From NCBI GenBank assembly GCA_015256945.1, contig JABZLB010000004.1:1-64000 (forward strand): a stretch of 64,000 nucleotides of DNA. The letters are read 5' to 3'. Both the position numbers and the translations under genes were made by a program. This DNA comes from Prevotellaceae bacterium. Its GTDB lineage: Bacteria > Bacteroidota > Bacteroidia > Bacteroidales > Bacteroidaceae. The notes beneath the pieces are model-generated. The model ran no database searches. It was not told the DNA's origin and worked only from the letters and a program-made list of their open reading frames with translations. Every line of letters starts with the position of its first letter. Position 1 is the stretch's first letter. Below, piece by piece: positions 28,008 through 36,666 of this stretch.

Positions 28008-29072
28008 CTAAAGTTGGGTTCGTCGATAAAAGTTTACATTCTCTTGCATGAGCAACTCAATGGGCATGTAATTAACAGTTTGAACAGTTTCTTTTAATAC
28101 AATAGCCTTGAATAATGTATCGATACAGGAGAAACCTTGTTGAAAGGCGTGTTGTGCAATAAGGAACGAAATACTTCCCCGACGCATGCAATCAATGTTC
28201 TTTTCAACCATATCATATCCGGCAACATGAATATTCTGACGGTTGGTTTTCAAAATAAAGTCACCCAGCAAATGAGCTTTCGACCCTAACGTTATGCAAT
28301 GATGTGTTTGGGGATGAGATTTAAAATACTGTTCAAAAAGTTGTTTATATGTTGATTTATTGCCGTAAAAGGGAAGCTCGAGTTGAATAATATTGACTGA
28401 TGGAAAGTGATTACGCATATAGTTGCGAAAGCCAACTTCGCGGTTACATTGTTGCTGGCTTACAACTTTACCGTCTTTAGTTACTTTCATAAGCATAATT
28501 TCGCGGTCATTATTAGCCACAAGCATAAGCATTCGTGCGGCAAAATATCCACTTGATATTGAGTCCTGGCCGAAGAATGCAAGCGGATTCAGTTCGGCCA
28601 TATATGAGTCGAGCATGACAAAAGGGATGTTTGCCTCGTGTAATTTGTCGGTAAAATTGCGTGTAACATCTTTTGTTGTAGGTACGATTACAACACCATT
28701 GGGATTCTTTGACAAGCATTTAGAGGCTATATCGTTGAACGAACTGTCGTTGAAACGGTCGAAATACAGAATCGTAACGTGAATATTGAAGTCCTTTCGA
28801 GCCTCTCCTGCCTTTCTGATTCCTTCTTCTATCTCTTCCCAATAGGCAATTTGGTCATGCTTTGGCAGCAGTACACAGAACGTATATGACTTGTTATAGG
28901 CCAGCGCTGACGCATAAACGTTTGGACGATAATTACATTCTTTCAGTGCGTTTTCAACCTTCTTTCTCGCAATTTCCGAAACATTTGGCCGATGATGAAG
29001 CACTCGATCTACGGTCCCTACTGAAACACCAGCACTCTTTGCAATGTCTTTTATTCTTATTTTATCAGGCAT
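28008..29072 (-). CDS. LacI-family transcriptional regulator
   Basis: A 354-residue regulator. The N-terminal helix-turn-helix IRIKDIAKSAGVSVGTVDRV (5-24) and hinge helix (~46-58) bind palindromic operators. Residues ~62-340 form a periplasmic-binding-protein-like effector domain, usually for sugars. It is transcribed divergently from the sensor kinase operon at 29228, and a palindrome at 29164-29181 lies between them. No sugar-utilisation genes are next to it, so its effector is unknown. Confidence 0.9.
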   Translation of the reverse strand: MPDKIRIKDIAKSAGVSVGTVDRVLHHRPNVSEIARKKVENALKECNYRPNVYASALAYNKSYTFCVLLPKHDQIAYWEEIEEGIRKAGEARKDFNIHVTILYFDRFNDSSFNDIASKCLSKNPNGVVIVPTTKDVTRNFTDKLHEANIPFVMLDSYMAELNPLAFFGQDSISSGYFAARMLMLVANNDREIMLMKVTKDGKVVSQQQCNREVGFRNYMRNHFPSVNIIQLELPFYGNKSTYKQLFEQYFKSHPQTHHCITLGSKAHLLGDFILKTNRQNIHVAGYDMVEKNIDCMRRGSISFLIAQHAFQQGFSCIDTLFKAIVLKETVQTVNYMPIELLMQENVNFYRRTQL

Positions 29073-29095
29073 TTGTTGCGTATTCCTTTTGTATG

Positions 29096-29103
29096 CAAAT
29101 GTA
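29096..29103 (-). promoter_or_regulatory. Probable -7 element for the LacI-type gene
   Basis: The minus strand reads TACATTTG, an exact -7 match, 23 bases before the ATG. No matching -33 box seen. Confidence 0.45.
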
Positions 29104-29163
29104 TATAAAATAGTTTAGAAAGTACGTGGGTGCTGTTATTATTTTGGCTTTCTGTTGTTATTT

Positions 29164-29181
29164 TACGAAAATAATTTCGTA
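29164..29181. promoter_or_regulatory. Palindromic operator candidate between the LacI-type gene and the kinase operon
   Basis: TACGAAA-ATAA-TTTCGTA: perfect 7-bp arms around four bases. It covers the expected -33 region of the kinase promoter, placed so that a bound regulator would block it. Which regulator binds is unknown. Confidence 0.5.
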
Positions 29182-29206
29182 CTTATAAGAATAATCTTTA
29201 TTTTTG
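29175..29206 (+). promoter_or_regulatory. Probable promoter of the sensor kinase operon
   Basis: TATTTTTG at 29199-29206 matches the -7 consensus. TTTC at 29175-29178, 20 bases upstream, is a three-of-four -33 match. It lies 21 bases before the TTG start at 29228. Confidence 0.5.
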
Positions 29207-29227
29207 TCCGCATAAAATCGTAATTCA

Positions 29228-32200
29228 TTGAATATTCTACAACGATTATTATTAACCTTTCTCTGGATAATCACAGCACTATTAGTGGCATGTGATCGAC
29301 CTGCTGACGTGAATATTGACCGGCTTAATGAAGTATCTTATTCATGGCATTATCGTAATTTAGACTCTACTGCATGGTATGCCAATAAAGCTTATTCCCT
29401 ATCAAAGAATTATAGTGCGGGTGCAGTTGAGGCATTAAACAACTTAGCGTTTGTGGATATAGCCAGAATGGAATATCGTAAAGCACATGAAAACTTGCAG
29501 CTTATAGAACGGTTGACGGATAATCAAATAGAATTGCTTGTTGCTGATATACAGCAAATGAGACTTTGTCAAAGGCAGTCGCATAACAAGGACTTTTATG
29601 TTTACTGGGAAAAAGCCCGTCAGCGTCTGCGCCGTCTGACAGAAGAAGGGGGAGATTTAACTGCACATCAGCAGCGTCGGCTTGTTTATGCCCGGACCGA
29701 ATACAGCATAGTTACCTCAGCTTACTTCTATTATCTTGGACTTACACGGCAGGCCATAAACAGCCTTAACATGATAGATCCTTATGGTTCTATCAGGAAA
29801 GATACGGCACAGCTGCTTAATTATTGGTACAGTGTAGGTGCTGGGGGGATCATTACTAAGGGAACACCAGATGAAATAGCTCAGAAAGAGTTCGATTATT
29901 TGATGAAATGCTTCGAGCTTGCCAGACAATACAACTATTCATATTGGGTGGCACAGTCGATGCAGGCGATTAGCGAGCATCTCGAAAACAAAGTACAGCG
30001 TGAGAAATTAATTGCTGATAATTTGCCTGCAATGAAGTTTTTGAACTCTGATTTAATGCCCGATTCACTGCTTGCAGGTAATTTAGCACTCCGCTCTCTT
30101 ACTATTTTTACAGCCTATGGCGATGTTTATCAAACGGCAGGCTCGTATAGAACGCTTGCCGAATGCTACTGGTCTATACACGATTATCGTTCAGCTTTAA
30201 TTTGTTTACAACGTGCATTAAACAAAAATGCGTTGGTAAATCAGGCTCCCGACCTTGTAGCCTCCATTCGTGAACAGTTAAGTTTAGTTTACTCTGCGGT
30301 GAATGATAAGAAGCTTAGTGACCAAAACCGAAATATCTACTTGGATTTTCAGGAGCAAACAAGACAAGACCGACAGCTCGAAGCCCGTGCAAGCCAGCTC
30401 GATGAATCGTCAAAACAACTTAATGCTATGATATTAGCGGTGTTGTTTATGATTGTTTTAGTTGTCTTTTTATTGGTTGTTTTTGCTCGAATGAGGAAAC
30501 AAAGTGATGAACGTTTCTCCATGACGGCCCTGCTTACACCTCTCAATCTTTGGCAGAAACGCAACGATGAACGTGCACGATGGGTAAACGAACAGTATAG
30601 TTTGCTTAAGGAACAGATGGATGTTGTCAGGCTGCATCTGATGCAAAGTAAGCGTCGTAATCTGGAACAGCGGGCCAAAATACAATTGGTTAACAGCGTA
30701 TTGCCTTTTATTGACCGTATGGTTAATGAAGAAAACAGGCTGTTATTATGTAATGATAATGCAGAGGTAAGGCAGCAACGCTATGAATATATTGCAGAAT
30801 TGACGGACAGTATTAACGACTATAACGACATACTGACCCGGTGGATACAGATGCGTCAGGGTGAGCTTAGTCTGAAAATTGAGAGCTTTAAGCTTCAGCA
30901 GCTTTTCGATTTAGTGTCGCATAGCAGGATGAGTTTTCAATTAAAAGGGATAAATCTTATCGTAAAACCTACTGATTGTGTCGTAAAAGCCGACAAGACC
31001 CTGACGTTGTTCATGATTAATACCATCGCAGACAATGCACGAAAATTCACGCAAGAAGGCGACTCTGTTACTGTTGAGGCCGAGGACAAGCCTGATAGCG
31101 TTGAAGTATCCGTATGTGATACGGGTTGCGGTATGACCAAAAATAAACTTGATCACATTTTTGACCGTACCTATACAGGAGGGCATGGGTTCGGCTTAAA
31201 GAACTGCTACGGTATCATTGAGAAGTATAAGAAGGTAAGTAGAATATTTAATGTATGCCAGATAAAGGCAGAAAGTGAGGTAGGGCATGGCACTAAAATA
31301 TCGTTCCGATTGCCTAAAGGTATTGCCAGGCTTATTGTTTTCTTCCTCTCCAGCCTGCTTTCCCTGTGGTTTTCGTCCCAGTCTTCTGTTTCTGCGACGA
31401 CGTCCCGCCGCTCTGTTGCTGTAACAAAAGCAGCACAATTTGCCGACAGTGCCTATTTCTCTAATATTAATGGATCCTATGAGCGCACTTTATTGTTTGC
31501 TGATAGTTGTCGTAAATATTTGACAAAACGCGACACAGCCGTTTTGCTTGATGTTAGTAACGAAGCGGCTATTGCAGCTCTTGCCCTGCACAAATGGGAT
31601 GTATATCGCTATAATAATAAGGTATACACAAAACTTTTCCGTGAAGCAAGTGCCGACAGTTCACTGCCAGAGTATGTCCGCACCATGCAAAGGAGCCAGA
31701 CCAATAAGACTGTTGCTGTGGTGCTTCTGGTTATATTGCTTATCATTATTTTCCCTGCCTACTATTTTTTATATTATCGTCATAAGCTCAATTACAGTTT
31801 TTGTGTTGACCGTGTAAACCAAATGAATGACCTGTTATTGTCGGATGTGTCAGACGAAAAGAAATTATATGGCATTGAACGCCTCAACGACTTTAAAAAA
31901 TTTAATATATCGGAGCATCAAAAACAAACATTAAATGAAATTGTTGGGAAAATAGAGCGGGCGTTATATGATACAATAGAGCGGGTAACTGACCAGGCAA
32001 CGCAGATGGAACTCAAAAGAGATGAGTTGCGTCGCTTGCAGATGGAGGATGACCGATTGCATGTTTCGAATAGTGTTCTCGACAATTGTTTGTCAACTTT
32101 AAAGCATGAAACCATGTATTATCCGTCACGAATCCGTCAGCTGGTTGATGGAACGGACAAGAATTTAAATGGTATTTCAGAACTAACGAAATACTATTAT

Positions 32201-32593
32201 GCTCTTTATCAAATTCTTTCGGAGCAGGCTATGCGGCAGATTCCTCCTATTAGATTGGATAATGAGATGGTTGTTTACCTTTTTGATATTCTAAGAAAAA
32301 TGAATAATGGCATAAAGCCTGTGCTTAAAGTAACGCCTAAAAACGCTGCCTGTGTCTCCTTAGTAGCTTGTATGGAACAATTAGTGCTTACGGAAAAGCA
32401 GGCTCATGACCTTTTTACACCCGAAACCTGTAACCTGCAATTCCTGCTCTGTCGGCAGATAGTGCGCGAGATGGGTGAAGCAACAAACCTGCGAGCATGC
32501 GGTATTTCGGCATCAATTAACCTGGAAGGTGGAACACTTATCAGTATAGTCATGCCTGAAAGGTGTTGGGCAGAATACAGCAAAACGAAATAA
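29228..32593 (+). CDS. Two-module sensor histidine kinase (DUF5112/DUF5113-like)
   Basis: An 1121-residue lipoprotein kinase. The TTG start gives a lipoprotein signal (lipobox LLVAC, Cys22); the first later ATG would remove it. Module 1: periplasmic TPR-like region (~25-395), membrane helix (~398-421), a coiled dimerisation region without a phospho-acceptor His, then a complete ATPase domain (N box ~597, G1 DTGCGM ~632, G2 GHGFGLKN ~651). Module 2: a signal-like hydrophobic stretch (~699-720), periplasmic part, membrane helix (~828-850), an H-box-like KHETMYYPSRI (~957-967) and a degenerate ATPase remnant. The DUF names are from memory. It pairs with the response regulator 16 bases downstream. 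Confidence 0.85.
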   Translation: MNILQRLLLTFLWIITALLVACDRPADVNIDRLNEVSYSWHYRNLDSTAWYANKAYSLSKNYSAGAVEALNNLAFVDIARMEYRKAHENLQLIERLTDNQIELLVADIQQMRLCQRQSHNKDFYVYWEKARQRLRRLTEEGGDLTAHQQRRLVYARTEYSIVTSAYFYYLGLTRQAINSLNMIDPYGSIRKDTAQLLNYWYSVGAGGIITKGTPDEIAQKEFDYLMKCFELARQYNYSYWVAQSMQAISEHLENKVQREKLIADNLPAMKFLNSDLMPDSLLAGNLALRSLTIFTAYGDVYQTAGSYRTLAECYWSIHDYRSALICLQRALNKNALVNQAPDLVASIREQLSLVYSAVNDKKLSDQNRNIYLDFQEQTRQDRQLEARASQLDESSKQLNAMILAVLFMIVLVVFLLVVFARMRKQSDERFSMTALLTPLNLWQKRNDERARWVNEQYSLLKEQMDVVRLHLMQSKRRNLEQRAKIQLVNSVLPFIDRMVNEENRLLLCNDNAEVRQQRYEYIAELTDSINDYNDILTRWIQMRQGELSLKIESFKLQQLFDLVSHSRMSFQLKGINLIVKPTDCVVKADKTLTLFMINTIADNARKFTQEGDSVTVEAEDKPDSVEVSVCDTGCGMTKNKLDHIFDRTYTGGHGFGLKNCYGIIEKYKKVSRIFNVCQIKAESEVGHGTKISFRLPKGIARLIVFFLSSLLSLWFSSQSSVSATTSRRSVAVTKAAQFADSAYFSNINGSYERTLLFADSCRKYLTKRDTAVLLDVSNEAAIAALALHKWDVYRYNNKVYTKLFREASADSSLPEYVRTMQRSQTNKTVAVVLLVILLIIIFPAYYFLYYRHKLNYSFCVDRVNQMNDLLLSDVSDEKKLYGIERLNDFKKFNISEHQKQTLNEIVGKIERALYDTIERVTDQATQMELKRDELRRLQMEDDRLHVSNSVLDNCLSTLKHETMYYPSRIRQLVDGTDKNLNGISELTKYYYALYQILSEQAMRQIPPIRLDNEMVVYLFDILRKMNNGIKPVLKVTPKNAACVSLVACMEQLVLTEKQAHDLFTPETCNLQFLLCRQIVREMGEATNLRACGISASINLEGGTLISIVMPERCWAEYSKTK

Positions 32594-32609
32594 AAGAAAA
32601 GCATAATAT

Positions 32610-33335
32610 ATGAAAGACTTTAATATTATCATTGTAGAGGATGTTCCTTTGGAGCTAAAAGGAACAGAAGGTATTATACGTAACGATATTCCCGAGGCTC
32701 ATATCATTGGTACTGCAGAGGACGAACAGAGTTACTGGAAGCTGTTAAAGAACCAGCTTCCCGACCTTGTGTTGCTCGATTTAGGCCTTGGAGGCTCAAC
32801 AACTGTGGGCGTAGAGATTTGTCGTCAGACCAAAGAGACTTATCCAAGCATAAAAATTCTGATCTTTACAGGCGAGATTCTTAACGAAAAACTGTGGGTA
32901 GATGTTCTTGATGCTGGTTGTGACGGTATTATATTAAAGAGTGGCGAACTCCTGACAAGAGGCGATGTTGCCAGCGTAATAAGTGGCAAGCGACTTGTTT
33001 TTAATGAGCCTATTCTTGAAAAAATTGTGGCAAGGTTTAAACGTAGTGTCAATAACGAACTGATGCGTCAGGAGGCTTTAATCAACTATGACATTGATGA
33101 GTATGACGAACGTTTCCTCAGACACCTGGCTTTAGGCTATACGAAGGAGCAAATTACTACATTGCGCGGTATGCCTTTTGGTGTGAAAAGTTTGGAAAAA
33201 CGCCAGAATGAGTTATCGCAGAAGCTCTTTCCTGATGGCAATGGTGGTATGAGTATCAATGCTACACGTTTGGTAGTGAGGGCTTTAGAGCTTAGAATAT
33301 TGGATATTGACAATCTCAGGCCTGACGAAGATTAA
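32610..33335 (+). CDS. Response regulator of the two-module kinase
   Basis: A 241-residue two-component regulator. The receiver domain (1-~130) has the acidic pair Glu10-Asp11, phospho-acceptor Asp57 (LVLLDLGLGG), Thr87 and Lys110. The C-terminal ~85 residues (HLALGYTKEQITTLRG...) look like a helix-turn-helix DNA-binding region of the LuxR/sigma-4 kind. It follows the kinase by 16 bases and is its presumed partner. Confidence 0.85.
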   Translation: MKDFNIIIVEDVPLELKGTEGIIRNDIPEAHIIGTAEDEQSYWKLLKNQLPDLVLLDLGLGGSTTVGVEICRQTKETYPSIKILIFTGEILNEKLWVDVLDAGCDGIILKSGELLTRGDVASVISGKRLVFNEPILEKIVARFKRSVNNELMRQEALINYDIDEYDERFLRHLALGYTKEQITTLRGMPFGVKSLEKRQNELSQKLFPDGNGGMSINATRLVVRALELRILDIDNLRPDED

Positions 33336-33358
33336 CATGACAACGAATGTAAACCTGC

Positions 33359-34009
33359 ATGGAAGTTGGCAATTTTCCTTATAAACGTCATAGCGTTTTT
33401 ACAAAGTGGTGCTATAACGGTGCTGTTATATGCTTGTTATTTCAGGGCATACTGATTCTTGCTTCGTGGCTTTGGACGGCCGCCAGGCCTGAATCGGACG
33501 TACGTTCTCTGCTCTCTTCTGTGGGGATAAGATGGTTTTTCGGTACCTTTGCCGACAATGAGGCTTCGGTTTTATTGGTGTGGCTCCTCTTGTTATCAAT
33601 AGCATGGGGAACCTTTTTGCAGAGCGGAATGGCCGAAGCGGTACGTAATATATTCCACCTGCAACCACATCAGTTGAGCAGTCAGAAGCTATTGGCGTTA
33701 GAAGTTGCAGCCGGTTTGCTGATAGTTGAGCTTATAGTGATGCTGCTGTTAATTTTTATGCCTCATGCAGTATTGCTTAGTGTGACGGGAAACTTGTTTC
33801 CCGGACCTTTCTCTGCAAGCATAATTCCTGCCTTTTCGTTTATGATTGTTTCGTCCTCTGTGTTCTATGGTATGATGGGTGACAACCTACACTCGCTGAC
33901 AGAGATATTTGATTGTCTTTGCTCATGCAAGAAATGGATTATGCCTTTACTTCTGTTCTATATCACGGCACGTGAGCTTTGGTGTTCATTATGCTACGTT
34001 TTGCCTTGA
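33359..34009 (+). CDS. Multi-pass membrane protein in the kinase operon
   Basis: A 216-residue integral membrane protein with about six hydrophobic segments (~20-42, 65-87, 114-137, 140-155, 160-178, 192-212). No family recognised. It starts 23 bases after the response regulator, so it probably belongs to the same transcript and may act with the sensor at the membrane. Confidence 0.7.
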   Translation: MEVGNFPYKRHSVFTKWCYNGAVICLLFQGILILASWLWTAARPESDVRSLLSSVGIRWFFGTFADNEASVLLVWLLLLSIAWGTFLQSGMAEAVRNIFHLQPHQLSSQKLLALEVAAGLLIVELIVMLLLIFMPHAVLLSVTGNLFPGPFSASIIPAFSFMIVSSSVFYGMMGDNLHSLTEIFDCLCSCKKWIMPLLLFYITARELWCSLCYVLP

Positions 34010-34051
34010 TTTTCTGAAATAAGTCTGTTCATATTCTGTCCTTCAGGTGTT

Positions 34052-34672
34052 ATGAGAATATCTTTTATATCGGGCCTTTTTATCCTTATGCTTGCATCCT
34101 GCTCCTTTTGTCAGAACGGGAAAACATTGCCTTTACGTTTAACCAACGCCCTTGTCAGGCCGCTGTTGTGCTATAACCAGAATACGCTCTCCTTTCAACT
34201 GAAGCCTGAATACGACCATCTTCGAATACCTTTTTCCAACAGCGAAAAGAAGATTGTGCCCAAGGGTGACAGCTATGGCTGTAATATGATAAGCACTGAC
34301 GGCCGGTATTACCCCGTTGCCACATATAAATATAAAGACGGACAGGCTTATAAGCTCATTGTCTATCATATAACAGGCGACAATGATACTGACATTTTAG
34401 TTACCCAACTCAACTCATACAAGCAGGATTCGCTTATAGATGCTTTGATTCTGGAGATGAATTTTACCTTTGAGACGCAAATATCCTCACGCTATTCTGT
34501 AAACGATTCGGTTGCCGTTATTGACAGATATGAGGTTAATGACATTCTGTACGATGAGGAAAGCGGAGATATTCTGGGCACGAAATCGAAGCCCGATACT
34601 GTTGTTCACCGTTCTGTTTATAAGATAATAAATGGCAGATTCGTGAAAAAACAGGATAAAAGAATCATGTAA
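34052..34672 (+). CDS. Lipoprotein of unknown function at the end of the kinase operon
   Basis: A 206-residue lipoprotein (lipobox MLASC, Cys16). The rest is a soluble, beta-rich domain ending INGRFVKKQDKRIM. A very similar ending (VNGKFVKK) occurs in the lipoprotein at 55071, hinting at one family. The gap from the membrane-protein gene is 42 bases. The function is unknown. Confidence 0.65.
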   Translation: MRISFISGLFILMLASCSFCQNGKTLPLRLTNALVRPLLCYNQNTLSFQLKPEYDHLRIPFSNSEKKIVPKGDSYGCNMISTDGRYYPVATYKYKDGQAYKLIVYHITGDNDTDILVTQLNSYKQDSLIDALILEMNFTFETQISSRYSVNDSVAVIDRYEVNDILYDEESGDILGTKSKPDTVVHRSVYKIINGRFVKKQDKRIM

Positions 34673-34820
34673 TATTGCCTTTCTCTTTGACAGCTGTTCT
34701 TTTTTCTGGCCCTTTATAAAGCCGTATGGGTAACTTTTAATTGTTGAAAGTTTTACCCCATATCGTATAGTCTTGTGTGTTTATCCATATTAAGTTTATT
34801 CCCCCGCAGGGTTTATTGCT

Positions 34821-34991
34821 TCAAACAAGCCCTGTGTTCGAGACAAAACGCAAAGTTGAATCCATACCATATTGCGGAGCAAGCAGAAATTTATAAACAA
34901 CACCCGATACAACCATTGCCAGCATCATCATGCCCGTTAAGGCCCAAAAGTTCAGAGGGGTTGTATAAAAGTTGAAGGTTTGTTTTTTCAT
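34821..34991 (-). CDS. Small single-pass membrane protein
   Basis: A 56-residue open frame on the minus strand: MKKQTFNFYTTPLNFWALTG, then one membrane helix (~16-38) and a polar tail ending STLRFVSNTGLV. The lysine-rich start, Trp/Tyr at the membrane edges and clean ATG support a real gene, but its length alone does not exclude chance. The flanking intergenic stretch (34673-34820 and 34992-35183) shows only a weak imperfect hairpin at about 34724-34763. Confidence 0.45.
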   Translation of the reverse strand: MKKQTFNFYTTPLNFWALTGMMMLAMVVSGVVYKFLLAPQYGMDSTLRFVSNTGLV

Positions 34992-35183
34992 CTTGTTCTT
35001 ATTTATACCCTGCCTGTTTTTTATTATAGTAACAGTTCCTGCCTTTTCCGAAAGGAAGAGTTTCGGTTTCAGGCAGCATTATTCCTGCCGGCGTTCCTTT
35101 ATATACGGTCCTGTGCCTGCAGCTGTTGCATGCCAGTGGTATTGGGATATAACTCTCCTTATGTTTATGTCCATAAAAAATGC

Positions 35184-35612
35184 TTATACCTTTTTATAAT
35201 ATACTGTACCAAAGTGTCTGATTACGATGATCCAGTTCAGCGTAGCGTCAAAAATTTCTATATCGTCAGCTGCGGGATACCATATATCGGTAAAATATTT
35301 CTTGAAATTGTCAAACAGCATGATGTCGAGATTCTCAAAGTTATGCTCATTGATATAAATCTCATGGGGTACAGACAGTTCCATTTTCTGGAACACTTCG
35401 TCCCAGTTGATATAGTAGGTCCCGGCATTCAGGTGTCCGATTATGGTAAAATTGCAGCTCTCCTTTTCCTGAAAATAATTTGTTTTTTTGAGGTTTAGTT
35501 TCTGAAAAAGACTTGTAGAAATGGCTTCACTTTCATTTTTTGAAAGGCTCTTTTCGACAGGCATACTTTTATGATATGTCGTTTTGAAGTTGTCAAGTTT
35601 AAATTTTTCCAT
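35184..35612 (-). CDS. Orphan small protein, possibly immunity-like
   Basis: A 142-residue soluble acidic protein with no signal peptide. The stretch DEVFQKMELSVPHEIYINEH...NLDIMLFDNFKKY reads like a compact alpha/beta domain. It lies 35 bases downstream of the SUKH gene on the same strand. Such neighbours are often orphan immunity genes of polymorphic toxins, but no toxin gene is in the window. This is a context guess. Confidence 0.55.
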   Translation of the reverse strand: MEKFKLDNFKTTYHKSMPVEKSLSKNESEAISTSLFQKLNLKKTNYFQEKESCNFTIIGHLNAGTYYINWDEVFQKMELSVPHEIYINEHNFENLDIMLFDNFKKYFTDIWYPAADDIEIFDATLNWIIVIRHFGTVYYKKV

Positions 35613-35647
35613 CCTCTCTGTATGGTTTTGTATCTGTGGAAGTGATG

Positions 35648-36103
35648 CTAAACTTCAGCTTGCCTGTTGTATTTTTCCAGGCGTTCCATAAAATGATTAA
35701 AACTGTCGGCCAGAAAATAAGTGTTGCAGTCGTCGTCAGACTCATCTAAAATATACGCATGATCGTAATAATATAAGCCCTTATCTTCACCCTCGGTAAT
35801 TAAAAGTAGAAAACTCCCATCCTGAAAGTCACCAATCAGAGCCGATTTTTCTGGAATATCCTCGCCGTATTCAGAGTTCCAGTAGTCGAGAGTCAGCGTC
35901 CTGCTCAAACTTCTGTCGCTGCTAAACAACACATTCATCATTACCTCTTCGTCAATATCTTTTATGCTGATACAGCCTTCTTCTATGCTGATGCCGTTGT
36001 GTTTTGAGAGAAACGATTTGTAATCGCCGGGTAATTCCAAAGCAAATTTTTGTTCAAACTCTTTTAAATTCGTGTTCTTGTCAGATAATACTTCAAAGGT
36101 CAT
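35648..36103 (-). CDS. SMI1/KNR4 (SUKH) family protein
   Basis: A 151-residue protein with the SUKH signature: an N-terminal helix (NLKEFEQKFALELPGDYKSFL) followed by a beta-rich domain with LIGDFQDGSFLLLI and a terminal helix DSFNHFMERLEKY. Family knowledge: most bacterial SUKH proteins are immunity proteins that neutralise nuclease or deaminase toxins. Here it is an orphan, with a matching minus-strand -7 element TATCTTTG at 36148-36155. Confidence 0.82.
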   Translation of the reverse strand: MTFEVLSDKNTNLKEFEQKFALELPGDYKSFLSKHNGISIEEGCISIKDIDEEVMMNVLFSSDRSLSRTLTLDYWNSEYGEDIPEKSALIGDFQDGSFLLLITEGEDKGLYYYDHAYILDESDDDCNTYFLADSFNHFMERLEKYNRQAEV

Positions 36104-36147
36104 ACATCGTTGTTGTTGTTAGTGAAAACAATATTTATTGTTGTCAA

Positions 36148-36155
36148 CAAAGATA
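36148..36155 (-). promoter_or_regulatory. Probable -7 element for the SUKH gene
   Basis: The minus strand reads TATCTTTG, an exact consensus match 44 bases before the ATG. No -33 box seen. Confidence 0.4.
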
Positions 36156-36252
36156 ATGAAATATTCATTATGCCATTACGGTTCTCTGTTTTTTCTGATA
36201 TTCTGGCCGTATAATTGCAATTTGTATTTATAAATACGTGCCAGAAATCATT

Positions 36253-36337
36253 GTTTGGCGGCCGTCAACAGCATTGCTGACGGCCGTCACACCCTTTGTA
36301 TGACGATTGCCGAACGCGCTGCTGACGGCCGTCAAAC
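36253..36337. repeat. GC-rich palindromic repeat, copy 3
   Basis: An 85-bp element starting GTTTGGCGGCCGTCAACAGC and ending GCTGACGGCCGTCAAAC, with two more GGCCGTC-type cores and an internal GCCGAACGCGC. It sits between the divergent SUKH gene and gyrA. The rest of this 563-bp region (36338-36549) shows no gene that I believe. Confidence 0.88.
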
Positions 36338-36549
36338 CATGACTTTTGCATGGGTAAGCCGGAAATAAAAAGAAAGAACGAAAGGAAGAAACTGCCGGTA
36401 TGCAGGAAACTTTGCGCTGGTACAGGTTCGCGACAGCATGCAGTTTCGGGTATGCCGTTATGGTTAGCCGGTGTAAGCGAACATGTAGTTTCAGGGCTGT
36501 TGTCATTGTATATCATAACGCCTGCAATTCAAATATAAAGCCAGGAAAG

Positions 36550-36581
36550 TTTGTATAAATCAAAATAAAATGCTAATTTTA
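36550..36581 (+). promoter_or_regulatory. Probable gyrA promoter
   Basis: TTTG at 36550-36553, 20-base spacer, TAATTTTA at 36574-36581 (seven of eight against TAnnTTTG, the last base differs). A short hairpin AGGGCA/TGCCCT (36613-36618, 36625-36630) lies in the resulting ~75-base leader. Confidence 0.6.
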
Positions 36582-36666
36582 CGCCATTAAAATAAAAGGC
36601 CCAGAGCCTTAGAGGGCAAATAAATGCCCTTAAATCGAATTTTTATAAAAACATAGATAAAGAAAA

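Noticed and set aside
29228..29230. Possibility that the kinase starts at a later ATG.
   Set aside because: A later start would remove the lipoprotein signal; the TTG gives a correct lipobox and promoter spacing.
34980..35498. A 172-residue plus-strand frame.
   Set aside because: It lies mostly opposite the better-supported minus-strand gene at 35184 and has Cys/Tyr/Phe-rich antisense composition.
36613..36630. Attenuator or riboswitch before gyrA.
   Set aside because: Only a 6-bp hairpin with no T tract or competing structure; too weak for a feature.
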